Below, one piece after another: positions 26,288 through 37,690 of a stretch of DNA of 64,000 nucleotides. Positions within the stretch are counted from its first letter, which is position 1. Each line of letters starts with the position of its first letter. The DNA is taken from the NCBI GenBank assembly GCA_023105745.1, contig JALGQZ010000003.1, forward strand, positions 79,954,696 through 80,018,695, written 5' to 3'. The translations under genes were made by a program, and so were the position numbers. The notes below the pieces were generated by a model, which worked only from the letters and a program-made list of their open reading frames with translations, had not been told where the DNA came from and searched no databases. Source of the DNA: Austropuccinia psidii. Lineage: Eukaryota > Basidiomycota > Pucciniomycetes > Pucciniales > Sphaerophragmiaceae.

Positions 26288-26290
26288 ATA
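26288..26290. repeat. Target site duplication of giant CACTA element (left)
   Basis: ATA directly precedes the CACTG terminus. The same three bases follow the other terminus at 62,597-62,599. Three-base duplications are the rule for CACTA elements. Confidence 0.85.
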
Positions 26291-26352
26291 CACTGGGGGG
26301 ATTTGACTTGGACTTGCCTGCAGGTCCCTTACAAGGATCTTGGCTGATGTCT
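26291..26352 (+). repeat. Left terminal inverted repeat of the giant CACTA element
   Basis: This 62 bp repeat begins CACTGGGGGG. Compared with the reverse complement of 62,535-62,596, the outer 14 bases are diverged, but from base 15 on the two share blocks such as GGACTTGC, CAGGTCC, TTACA, ATCTT and ATGTCT. Just inside, the motif TTAACTC occurs three times by 26,460 and once (inverted) near 62,510; these could be subterminal binding sites. Confidence 0.82.
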
Positions 26353-29300
26353 CCAAGTTAACTCAGCATTAACTCACAAAATATCTTTATGTTTAAATCA
26401 AAGCTAACTAATCATTAAATTCATTAATATCTCCATATGTATCTTCAAATTAACTCTTTCTTAACTTAATTAATATCTCAACTTGAGATGGAATTTTTAC
26501 CCATTCTCTACTTAGAAGCCAAAGGATTAGGGTGGGTTTTCCCTACTATACAAAAATAATACTATCAGATATCTTCAATGAAAATGAAAATTTAGGAAAT
26601 GAGATCTTTATATTTATTACAAGCTTGATTCAAGGATTTTTCCACTTTCTATGAGCCTGTATCTCCATTTAATCTGAAAATTAATCAAAATCATTTCATG
26701 GAGCTATATTAAAGTTTTTATTTCTATTTGTGTTATTAAAGAGCTTCAAATTTCTCATCCATTGTCAAATAATACTGAGTCACATCGAAGAGACATTAGA
26801 ATATTTATTTTAACAGAATAAATGAATCCTTCCATATACCTTCACATTATATGAACTCTTATATTCAGGTGATAAGATTTCTGCCTTCATTAAATATAGC
26901 TTCAAGAGACAATTATATAAATTTAATAGTTATTATGATAAAAAAATATTATCCAGATCAAATATACATAGTACAATTCCATATTGATTGATGTTTTTTC
27001 TTATTAAGTGTGCTTTTTTGATTTATAATTTGTATAAATAATTATTTTGATTCATTACTTGGTCAAACATTTATTGTAAATACACAAATGAATTGAATAT
27101 CAACTATTTTGAGTATAAGCTTTGTAAGTGTACATTAGTTTTTTTTTATACAGAGAATTATATTGACTTAAGATTATTTTATTAATTAATACTCACAGTG
27201 AATTAAAACTGGGAAATCATCAAAAAATGTTTGTTTAAATTGGGACCATATTGTAAAATTACAAATATCTGCAATTTTTAAGTTTTTTTGTCTTGAGTTC
27301 TTGGAGATGGGGTTTTATAATCAAAGAAAGGTAAAACCTTCCAAAATTCTATTTATATTATATTCATTACAAATATTAAATAAAGAGCCATCAAGGTATT
27401 AATAATACAAACCAAGCTGAATCTCATTTTACATGATTCTTGCAGTAAAGTTTAGATTTTATTTTCATCTCTTAAGTTGTTCTCAAAAAAATCTCTATAA
27501 CCTTTTAGAATCTGTACCTTTTTGTTTGTTATCTTCAAGACTTAGCTTATAAATATTAAACCTCCTTAAATAGATCACTAAAAAATTAACTCAATGAGCT
27601 CAAATAAACCCCATGAGGCTTTCAATTTATAATAAACTAATGAAACCAACAGATAATAAATAGACACCAGAAAAATCTATGGGAGATATTTATCATTACT
27701 ATTTAAGATGATAAGGATTTTTTTCTCTATTTTCCTATTCAATCAATATTGAATCTTATATATAAGATCTAATTCCACTTTGGAGAATCCTTCACCAGCT
27801 AATTTATTAATTTAATATCAAGTGATAATCTGGCAACAATAATTTCAGGTACTCTAGACCCACAGGATGTAAGCCACTAGTCTACATGGCTCCAGGAAAA
27901 CAATTTTTCTGCATTTCAATAACTTGAAGGGTAAGATTTTATCAGAAGGTATCACCAATATCTGTGTAAGCTTTTTTTCAAAAAACTTGACAGCTCATAT
28001 TCAACCACTCATTGATGGAATAATGATGGGATTATAAGAACGTTCAAGGCCCATTATCAATTCTTATTCCTATCTTTTTCAGTTCAAAACAACATTGAAA
28101 AAGCTTAAATTTAAGCCAGCTACCAGAAATGAAAACCTCAAGAATTTCTTGAGCTTCTATTTTGTCATCTACAATTGTCAACTATAGTAATCATACAAAT
28201 ATTCTTCCTACCTTTTCAAGTACAACAGATGAACAGTCAAATTCTAGACCAAAAAAATCTCACAAGCTGTGAAAGAAGATGAATTGGAATTTACTAATCT
28301 TGTAAATCTAGATACTATCAATTCAAAGAATGTGATTATCTTGGAAAAAATTCCTACTCCACAATGTGTGAAATTTTTTTGAAAAATGACCTCCTTATGA
28401 AATATTTGAGACTAATTTAGAAGCAAATAGAATCTCACTTCAAGAATACTTTAATGGTTCCCATGAAGAAACTGAGGTGGATGGTGGAACTTTTAAGTTA
28501 AAAGAAAAATAGTCTCAGAAGGAAATATCATTTCTGATTAATTATCTAAACAATGAGAGCTCAAGCCAACAAGACCAGATTCATAATTTTCTTGAACTTT
28601 ATTTTTGTGAGCTAGACTTCTTTTGAATGATAAATTCTCAAAAACTATTAATTAATGATATTTTTTGAGCTGAAAATATTTCCTAATGCCTAAGGTTGAT
28701 ATTTTACTTCATGTTATTTCCTTTAATTACTACATTGTATAGTAGTACTGTGAACCTTATTTTGGAGAAATATGTCATGTCCAAATTATCTTTATGGAGA
28801 TTTCTTTAATGAACTAAGAGAAAAAGACACATTTTCAGCCCATAGCCTATGGGTTACCAAGGGAATATGTGTTAGGGAAGGTCAAATATAATAACCCATA
28901 TATTTTGGTTTCTACCTTCATGCATGGGTCAGCAAAGATTCTAATTTGATTTTTTTAAGATTCCTTTCACAATTTAATTATCTCTTCAACTCTCAATTAA
29001 CTTATTCAAAAAATTAAAAATTTATTAACATAATTAATTTTTCAATTTTTATTAAAAAAAAAAAAAATTAATTATTATTCAAATCACCCAAAATAAAAGA
29101 AAATAACCTTAAATATTTTTTCATGCCAGAATTGGTCAATTGAATTTAATTTTTTTTTTGAAAAAAAAAGAAAATTCATTTTTAAGTAAGTAATCCTGTA
29201 TTAATTAGGAATATGAAAAAATTATTCTATCTATACTGGTTTTTACGCTAAAAAAATAAATAAGGAGTTTTATGTAGTATCATTCCCATAAACCAAATCT

Positions 29301-30857
29301 CATTTAAAGACTTGTTAGTTAGTCAAATATAAAGTAAATAATTATTTTATTTTTATTAAACTTAATTTGAATTACCCTCAAAAACCCCTCATTAGTTCTA
29401 TTATGGGAAAAATGAGTCAAAATTTATTATTGTAATGAAAATCAGTGTTTTTAAGTCAAATTATTTAATTCAAATTAGATCAAACATCAAATAAAACAAA
29501 AAAATATAGTTAAGATTTGTAAACTTAACAAAATACCCCACAAAATAAAAACACTTTGTAAATTGAAAAAGGATGGTTGAAAAATATTTATATGAGAAAA
29601 TAAATGAAATAAAAGAGAGTTAAAGGGTGGTAAAATGTGTTGGAAAATGATGTGGATTGAATTTTTATTGAGTTATAAAAGACTTTTGAGTGCAAAAAAA
29701 CAAAAGGGCACATGGAAAACATATGGGAGGGAGTAAGTGCACAGTAGTACTTTGGAATGAGAAAAAAATTGAGTAATTTAAAATAAATAAAATGAAATGT
29801 TTGAATCTTGGGCTTGGGCTTTTTAGAGATTTTTTTGATTTCTTTTCCTACTCTTTTTGCAAGGTGGGAGGGGGAGAAATATAGTTTATTATTCTTTATT
29901 TTCCCTATTTTCAATTGAAATAGCAAACAAGGACTTCCTCATGTGAATTTTATGAATCAATTAATTTGTATGATAATTTTCATTTTATTATTATTTCTGT
30001 TTCAAATTGATTTCTTCTTGAAGTTTTGAAGACTTATCATCTTTATTTATTCTTTTATTTTCAATATATACATATTTTAAGCTTTTTGATTGAATTGAAA
30101 CAATAAATTAATAATGGAAAAAATAAAATAAAATTTTTAGTTTTTTTTATTAATTATATATATGTATTTAAAGTTTTCTCCTTTTAAGCTAAAACTTGAG
30201 AACCTCACTATTATCTTTATCTTCATCATTATTTAAATTGGTCAACTTGTTTTTTTGTCTTTCATATAGGTATATAGATGGTACAAAAAAAACAACAATA
30301 AAAGACAATGATAAAAAATGAAACAAAACATGATAAAAAAGTTCTGCGATGAATGATTTCACTGGGCAATGAATTTTCTCATGATTTTAATAGTAATAGC
30401 AACAAAATTTTACAAAGGGAAGAAAGTATAATCAAAACGTTTGAAATTGGTAAATAGTTTCTTGTAAGAAAAAATTGAAATTTTATATTTTATATGATAC
30501 ATATATATATATATCTCTGGTCAATGTGAAAACGGTTTTGATTATAAACAAATCAAATCAATATTAAATATACTATATTAATTTCTAATAATACCAATGA
30601 ATAAATTCCAGTTTACATTTAAATTTTTCAATTTAATTTTCAATTTTATAAGCTCTAGTTCTAATCGTCTTTAATTGTTTTATAAATGTAAAATTCAGTA
30701 AAGTCCCTTTTAATTTTTCATTTTGTAAAATTTCTTTAAAAACGCAGTCTAATCTATTATTTTTGAATCGATTATTTACGTCTAGAGTCTATTGCATGCC
30801 AAATTTAACTTACGTCAATAATATTATTTGTTAATCTTTCTGCCTTTTAATTATAGC
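26353..30857. other. AT-rich non-coding flank inside the giant element
   Basis: This is 4.5 kb of very AT-rich DNA with no convincing reading frame on either strand. It includes long A and T runs near 29,050-29,170 and a short TA run near 30,500. The only recognisable content is the START-gene relic at 27,819-27,886. A 112-codon frame at 29,588-29,926 is low-complexity and is not called. Confidence 0.6.
27819..27886 (-). pseudogene. Short decayed copy of the START-domain gene
   Basis: About 68 bp align with 31,759-31,826 of the START gene at roughly 75-80% identity by eye. Shared blocks include AGTGATAAT, TGGC, TCAGGT and GATGTAAGCC. Similarity may extend weakly to the left (27,750-27,818). 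The coding frame is not maintained. It implies a second, older copy of the START gene in the flank. Confidence 0.5.
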
Positions 30858-33800
30858 TTACCAAATGGTTAAACCATCTTGATTCTTTGTTCCCACCACT
30901 TCTGATTCTCCAACTTCATTAACAGGTGATGAGGGATGAGGTGATTGATTAATTGAACCAGGCGTTGGAGCTGATAGGGACAAATCTTCACTTTCTTTAA
31001 CCAGGTCTGGAGAAATGCCACACGGTCTTTGAAGTTCGGCTGGCAAAAGATCATGATTTGTAATTGATGAAGTAATCAATGTTTTTTGTTTCGAAGTTAT
31101 TACTTTTCCCGATCGATTGACCCTATCATTTAAGTTCATTCAAATTCAGTTGACAATTGTTTTACTTTTATGCGCATTCTATTATTTTTTTGGACCAACC
31201 TAGATAACCAACGACAAGGTCCAATATAATCGCTGGCCTCCCAACGCCCAAGGGCTATTTGACTATCCCGAATCGGAATTACTTTCTTCTCCTGACCATT
31301 GACACTGATATTAAAACTTTTCCTTCTTGTTTTCTTCGATTGGTTCAGGTCTTTTACTTCATCAAGTGTCTTATCATCATCCTTATCAATTTCTATTCGC
31401 TCAATTCTTAAATGGACTGCCGCATGTCGTTTACTCATCTGGCTGTACCATAAAGGAGGCGCTTTTGCATCGACCTCAGAGTTAGCTGTTAAAGGATCTT
31501 TGATTGGGGAATGGACTGATCCAGCCGGTAAGGTCATCCTCAATAATAAATGTTCTCTCCTCGTTGCTGGATCTAATGAAGCTGCAAATACAGTTGGGCT
31601 TGGCATCTCATGAATTGTGACCTCAATCGGTACCATCATTGTATCCGCTTCTAGTGAATCTGGAAATTTAATTTCCTGATTTAAAACCATACTAGCATTT
31701 TCTTTGAAGAAATTCAACTTCCATAAAATTCGACAACCGTTTGGATATGATTTTTGATCGAGTGATAATTTGGCGACAATCATATCAGGTGCTTTAGACT
31801 CTGTAAGATGTAAGCCGCTACCAGCGGCGCGTCTGAGTTGACCTGCACTGAGCTTTGGATTAAGTTCTGGGGTTGAAACTAATCTTCTTACAAATGTCGA
31901 GCTCCCTGCAACATTATGAGAATCAACCAAAGGGGGCGAAACTCCTAATTGTCGAACGTTTTCATGCCTAGGTGTAGGTTGAGTATTTGTTGAACCGACT
32001 GATCCATTTACTGATGTGGGCGAGTTATTAAAACTAATTTCATTGGCTCCCTTCTGCACTAAAAAGATGGCTTGAAAATCCATTTGATGAGTCGCATCAA
32101 TCGATACGACAACGCTTGAGCACTCAGGCTCGCTCAATTTCCATTTCCAATCATCAAATTCATGAGCTCCCAGTGAGTCGTCCATTCGAAGTCCAAAGAT
32201 TGGTCGGCAGAGTTTGGGTAAAGGTCCAGGTGATTTTATAAGTTGAGCCATCGCCTTGATAACTCGTGGCAAACTTGAATCAAGTAATGAGTTGAAGGCA
32301 ACTGGAATCGAGCCTCCATAATCAATTGAGTTGAAATAAGTACATCGCGTCGAGGGTATTTCATGAGAGCTTGAAGAATAAGGATCCAAAGTTTCCATGA
32401 TCCATCCTTCTAATAGCATTCTTGCTTCCACTAAACCTTGAGGATTTAATTTATGATAATTAAAAGACAATGTATCAGATTTTGGAAAAGAAGCTGCGGC
32501 AACAAAATGAATGGTATGATTAGAGCCACAATTAATTGAGCTTGACGGTATTTGAATCATGGCGTGAACATTGGCAGTCTTTAATAATCGAGCTTGAAAT
32601 GGGAACCTCGCTTTAGTTGTTAATAGATGTGTTGTACAGCCGTTGCCAAAGCTCTCTAGTAAGGAAGATGTTTCAATTCTATCATCCCAAAGTGGTCGCA
32701 TTGATACAGCCGCCAAAGCAGTTACCATCTCTTCGGCAGTAACACCTTCAATGACTTGGTCGGTGCGATAAACTGGAAAAACTGAGGAAATTTGTGAAAC
32801 GATTTTCTTGTAAACAGATGAAGTACCTTTCTCAGCAACTAATGTCCAACCAGCAGGGGGTGTCATAAAATCTGGCCCTTGCTCAATGTAAGATGATTTC
32901 AGTCTTGAAAGAGCTTCTAAAGCACTTGACATGGGAAGTGATAGATGAGATGGTTTGGCCTGTTTGGTAGATGTTGGAATGATGGGTTTTTTTGAAAGTA
33001 GAGGTTCAACACCAGTGGGCTCAGTTAAACTTTGTTCCTCATGACGCTTTCCTACCGGTGACGCAGATTGGGTACAAGTAGCGCTACCATTAGGGCTGCT
33101 CTTCCAAAGACGAGGAACAAATAATGAGTATTGATCAAGCCTGAGATCAGTTTTACAAAAAATAAAAAAAGTAAGCAATTGACTATTCACAATATAATAA
33201 AGAGTGAATGATTTTGTAAAATTGCATACGGAATTAAACTTGATTTTACTCGAGGTTGATTCGTTAAATTTTTAACTTGTTCCTCTAATAATTCTTCTGA
33301 GTCTACTTTTAAGTTGGTGCCATTTAATAAAACCGTACCGTTTGCATCTATGCCAGGTCTTCCTCGTTTAATTGATATTTTTGCTTTTTGCTTTTTCAAG
33401 ACATCTGCTTCATGCTCAATCATCACCCACCATCCTCCACCAGAGGAAAGTTTGTGACGTCTTAGGCAGGTGGCTTTGATTGGAGGTGGATCGACAAAAA
33501 TGTGTAAAGAGGATGCCCAAGTATCGCAATCACATCTCAATTCACATTCGACTAGTGAGGTCTTGCTTGGATCAAGGAAGCTAGTATTAGAAGCGAAGGG
33601 TTCTTCAAAAGCTGGGGTTAAAGACTTTTCAGACGATGTATATTCGGCACGGAAGGTACCCTTTTCATGTTCATATTGTGAGAAAATTACCCTTGCTCCC
33701 ATATTCGTGTAATAATCGGAGGACCACCGTACTTGATTGTAAATTCGCCGACACTGGCCACTTGAGCAATTAATTGAGCTGGTGTCCAACTTTTAGGTGA

Positions 33801-35832
33801 CCATCCTAAAGGATCGTGCTGGTCTTTTTGAAATGTTGATTGGAAGAGAGCTTAGTAATGAGAGAGAGAAAAGACAACAAGTAATTAAATATGATTGAGT
33901 AAAAGAGGGACTTACCGATCAAGGTAATTTGAGTCGTGGTGGGAGATAATGATTCTAGCAACCAACCATAAATTTCAGTTCTTGTACGAATGTGAGTAGG
34001 TGAAGGAGGTTGAATGGTTGGAAAGAGGTTAGAATCATCGGTTGAAACTGAAAAGAGATGAACAGAGGCCGGTGATTTGTAGGTGGGGGTGATCAAGATA
34101 GAATCTCTGGGTGAAATTGGCCAAGTAGCTTTTTGCTTGATATGCCAAAGGAAACTGAGATTGTTTAATTCTTCTAATAGATTTATTTCTGTTAAGTTTT
34201 TATCCCAAGCTAATCTGGCGCCAGCTGTTGTGATTGCACTAAATACATTCCAAACTCCAACTCCAACAAAGGTGGCCTCTGCGCGATAAACGGTGAGAGT
34301 TGAATCGATTTAAAAAAGTTGTGAGTAACTAACTCCACGTGAGTCGGATACGTGTTTCCATTTCGCTTCTGGTTCTTGAAGTAATGAACTAAAATAAATA
34401 TAACTTCTTCTCAATAAAGTTGAGATAACTTTTGATTGATTGATGGAGTTTGGTTTAAAATTTGAAGAAGCTGAATAAATTTGATTAGTTTGAGGTTGAA
34501 AAGAATCTTGAGAAGTTAAATCTGAAATTAAAGTTTCTTCTTTAGATGCCTCAGTAGTACGACTTTTCAGACTTAAAGTACCAATGCTCTTATTATCATC
34601 AATTATGGACTGAAATTGAGTTTTAGTAGTTGATTGATTTAATGTTGGCTTAATGAGCTTTTGATTTATTCTAATAAATTTACCACTAGCTAAACGTTGA
34701 ATGCCGATTTTAACTTTGACGATTTGATGAGATGATGATGAAAGTTTTGGATGAATTATTCTTAAGATGTTTTGAAGTCCATCGATTGGTTTTTTGACTA
34801 TTGCCTCCCAACTTTCATCAACCCCTTCACCTTGACCTAGAGATTCTAACGATGAATTTAAATCGATAAATTGACCAAATGATGAGATTGAAGGGATTTG
34901 ATTGGCATGATTTCTAACATAATCAACAAAACCACTCAAAATTGGAGTGATTTGAGAATGATGATCTTCTTGATCTAAATTTGATGACGGATTAGTTTGA
35001 TTAGAGTTAGAATCAATTCGTATGTACCATGCAATTAGATGCACGTGAGATTGAACAAATGGTGGAGAAGGACGCAAAAAAGCAGGTTGATCAGAGCATG
35101 AGGGTAGAGAGGTTGAAATGTTGATTATTGAATTTGAATCGTTAAAGGTTTTGGAAATTGTAATCGCATCACGTGGACTAAATAAAATAAAAATAATAAT
35201 ATAGCATAAAGTCAATAAAAAATAAAAAAGCCCTTGAGATTATTAAGAGTTTGCTCAACTTTGATGGCCAACCTAATTTGAAATCAGTTTTAGTGATTTT
35301 TGTATTTGAATTTAAGATTTCGATCGTAGAGGACTTCTCTACTAAATTATCCCATAGATTTTTTATTTCACTTGTTTCTAGGATTACTTTGGAATCTTCT
35401 AAATTGATCTGATTTAAATCTACCAAGATTTCAGATTTGGCCCTTAAAATCGTTAAACCATTAACTTTTTGATTATCGATCTGGATATTTGAATGATCAA
35501 TAGTAGAAATTCCATTTATGATTTGATTCTGGTTTGAAGATGAATTGGATTTAGATTGATTTAAGATTGATTTCCAATTTTTGGAGTTTGAAGAATGTAA
35601 AAGTGATTTGAAATTACTGCTGGTGATTTCTAAAGTTGATTGATATTTTTGGTTAGCTCTAAAAACAAGAATGCATTTTGAATTAGAAGCCTAATTGATA
35701 GAATTCAACTGATTGAAATCAAAAATGATCTTAACTTAACTCTTGAAAGTTTGCATTCAAGCTCATAGAATATTGAAGCAAGTGTTGTTGTTGGATAGCT
35801 TGATGTTGACGTCTTCTTGCAGAATTAGCCAT
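30858..35832 (-). pseudogene. Large multi-START-domain protein gene, captured and decayed
   Basis: It resembles a large START (StAR-related lipid transfer) protein family that I know from basidiomycete genomes; the ligand is unknown. Exons inferred from GT-AG junctions and frame: 35,832-35,741, 35,658-35,260, 35,177-33,916, 33,823-33,230, and 33,140-31,136. Successive START-like segments are visible: LGWPS...PRDAIT near 35,170-35,290, TVYRAEATF...TWPISPRDS near 34,110-34,290, and FPVYRTDQ...ARFPFQARLL near 32,590-32,790. TAA at 34,310-34,312 interrupts the second segment, and a one-base shift near 33,710 breaks the next. A further frame (30,858-31,139) may be the displaced C-terminus or chance. 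Five spliceable exons survive, so capture was at the DNA level, not through a retrocopy. Codon use is less A-rich than in the neighbouring transposon genes. A low-complexity frame at 35,763-36,173 overlaps the start and is not assigned. Confidence 0.8.
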
Positions 35833-36367
35833 GTCAAAATGTTGAAGATATGATTGTGTTTGGATAAGAAATCGGATAATTGAGTGATGAATCGTTGAGT
35901 TTGAGAGGGTGATTGAGGAGGGATGAGATAAGATGGATTTGAGGTTAAATTAGAATGAGCTGTATGATTATAAATTGATTGAGGGTTGAGAGGATTTGAT
36001 GATAAAGGATTGGATTGATTATTGAGACTTGATTGACTGGTGATGACTTGTTGATTTAAGTGTTGATTATTAATATTCAAAGATAAGGAGTGGTTGATTG
36101 AAGAGGGTGAAGGGTGCAACAAATGGATCAAAATATTTGATGAAGAAGGTTGAGGTGATTGATGTTGATTCAATACATGAAGACTGCGATGATTAAATTA
36201 ATTTAGATTTTGAGGTTGAGCGGAAGTTGAATTCAAGTTTTTTAGATTGATTGAGTTAAGATAATAGTTTTTTTTAAAGTTTTAATAGCAAATTTGCTGA
36301 AGATATAATAGATAGAAAAAATGAATTTTAAGATTTGTTTGATATATAGGAAATAGAATAAGTTAAT

Positions 36368-37522
36368 TTATTTAGAAGTAGAAGCAAGTCGGTTGATAAT
36401 GGAAGCATGATTATCAACAGTAAATTTTTTAATCTTTCCTTCATTTAAATTTTTAAAAATATTATAAGCTTTTTGTGAGATTTGCAAGGACATAGATAAT
36501 CGAGTAAAGGAATTACTGCTACCACCTTCAGGATATAATGTAAAGTGTCTTGTATTTTTAGCTTTCCAAACCATTTGTAATATGCCTTGTTCTTTACCAG
36601 TTAAATTAATATTTGTAGAGTAGTCAGGAAAAACAAAAAACTCATTAAAAAAATCAAAATGAGAAAAAATCAAACTACCGTCTAATTTGGAAATAGGTAT
36701 AGATAAAAAATAAGCATAATCAGAACAATCAGTTTTATCAACATGAGGAAAATTAGAAAAATTATCAAAAGTAAAAGTTAATTGATTAGCAAATGAAGTG
36801 GAATTGAAATCAGCAAAATCTAATGCATCAAAACTAGGAATTTTAAATTCTTGCATTTTATTACAATTATTTTGAAAAAGTGTTGAGGAAAACTTTTGAA
36901 ACAAATTTTTGAGTATAGTCTGAATTTTAGAAAGTTGCAATGTTAATGTATTATAAGTTTCCAAGTTTTTAGAAATAGTAGTGGAATTAATATATTTTCC
37001 AATAGTGAAATCTCCAAGCCTAGGAGGTCTCCATCCAATAGCATACATAATGCCTGAAATTTTGTTTCCTGATTCTTGGAGTTTGTTTAAAAAAAATTTA
37101 TATTGAAACAAAAACGTAGATAAAAAATTGATTTCATTCTTTTCAAATTGATTGAGCTTTGTGAAAGGTATAAATTGTACTATTGCAAAAGTTTTGAAAG
37201 GAGAATCTGAAAGATGATTATCATTCAAAATTGTAAAACCGAAATCTAAAGAAAAATAGTTTTCTTGAATATATTTTATATAAAGAGGAGTTTTAGTTAA
37301 AAAGATAGGTCTTAGCATTTTTCTACTGTTATCATTGAGAGGAATGGGATTGAAGTAATCATCATGTAAAAATTTGCATTTTCTAAGGTAAGGGATTTGT
37401 AAATCAATGCCTAATTTTTGTGTTTCTTTTCGGTGGGAGTGTTGATGATATCTTTGAGAGTCAGAAACAATAGCCTTTCTATTTTGCATTCTAGAGGATT
37501 TTTGTTTTAACTTTCTAGGCAT
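36368..37522 (-). CDS. TET/JBP-like 2-oxoglutarate/Fe(II) dioxygenase
   Basis: This is a 384-residue single-exon protein. Enzymes of this family oxidise 5-methylcytosine or thymine in DNA using Fe(II) and 2-oxoglutarate, and act in the nucleus. The C-terminal half matches the fungal TET/JBP pattern. The iron ligands are His260 and Asp262 (NFPHVD) and His326 (TRHFTL). The likely 2-oxoglutarate arginine is Arg341 (FTRLSMSLQ). The family signature strands FFVFPD (295-300) and GILQMVWKA (313-321) lie between them. A GWRPPRLG segment (163-170) also fits the family's N-terminal half. The first 35 residues are basic and could bind DNA or act as a nuclear localisation signal. The frame is fully open with all predicted ligands present, unlike several neighbours. 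It lies inside the giant CACTA element, transcribed away from the palindromic array. Expansions of TET/JBP genes tied to DNA transposons are known in basidiomycetes (KDZ elements). Substrate here is inferred only. Confidence 0.8.
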   Translation of the reverse strand: MPRKLKQKSSRMQNRKAIVSDSQRYHQHSHRKETQKLGIDLQIPYLRKCKFLHDDYFNPIPLNDNSRKMLRPIFLTKTPLYIKYIQENYFSLDFGFTILNDNHLSDSPFKTFAIVQFIPFTKLNQFEKNEINFLSTFLFQYKFFLNKLQESGNKISGIMYAIGWRPPRLGDFTIGKYINSTTISKNLETYNTLTLQLSKIQTILKNLFQKFSSTLFQNNCNKMQEFKIPSFDALDFADFNSTSFANQLTFTFDNFSNFPHVDKTDCSDYAYFLSIPISKLDGSLIFSHFDFFNEFFVFPDYSTNINLTGKEQGILQMVWKAKNTRHFTLYPEGGSSNSFTRLSMSLQISQKAYNIFKNLNEGKIKKFTVDNHASIINRLASTSK

Positions 37523-37578
37523 GATAGTAGAAAGTAAAAAGTAAGAAGTTGAAAAAAACTAAAAAGAATAATTAAAAG

Positions 37579-37690
37579 AAATGATTTTTTTTTAAAAAAA
37601 CTGAATAACGTTAGCCCCATTTTACAATGAGTTTAGCCACTCTTCGACGTACTCCCATACATTCAGTTTTTTTAAAAAAAAAATCATTTA
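37579..37690. repeat. Inverted repeat hairpin upstream of the dioxygenase gene
   Basis: Arms 37,580-37,607 and 37,661-37,688 are reverse complements of each other apart from one extra A in the right arm. They contain an ATTCAG end and T and A runs, and enclose a 53-base GC-richer loop that holds ACGTT and CGACGT. It lies about 60-170 bp upstream of the dioxygenase start codon, so it may be part of its promoter, a small non-autonomous insertion, or a transcript hairpin. Confidence 0.6.

Larger units (their letters stand above)
19462..26290 (-). mobile_element. Ty3/gypsy chromovirus E5, 3' portion
   Basis: This is the left part of a minus-strand element: 3' LTR, 3' untranslated region, pol, and the C-terminal two thirds of gag. 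It breaks off at 26,290, where the giant DNA transposon begins, and resumes at 62,600. The window shows about 6.55 kb of internal sequence in two pieces and all of one LTR. The element belongs to a different gypsy family from E1-E4, with a short HHCC integrase type and a canonical chromodomain. Confidence 0.93.

Noticed and set aside
29588..29926. 112-codon minus-strand frame in the AT-rich flank
   Set aside because: It is composed mostly of Phe, Lys, Leu and Ile from A/T runs, with no motif and no splice partner.
35763..36173. 136-codon minus-strand frame rich in Asn, Ser and Gln
   Set aside because: It overlaps the first START exon in a different frame, is low-complexity, and has no partner exon with a convincing splice. 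It could be a 5' untranslated part.
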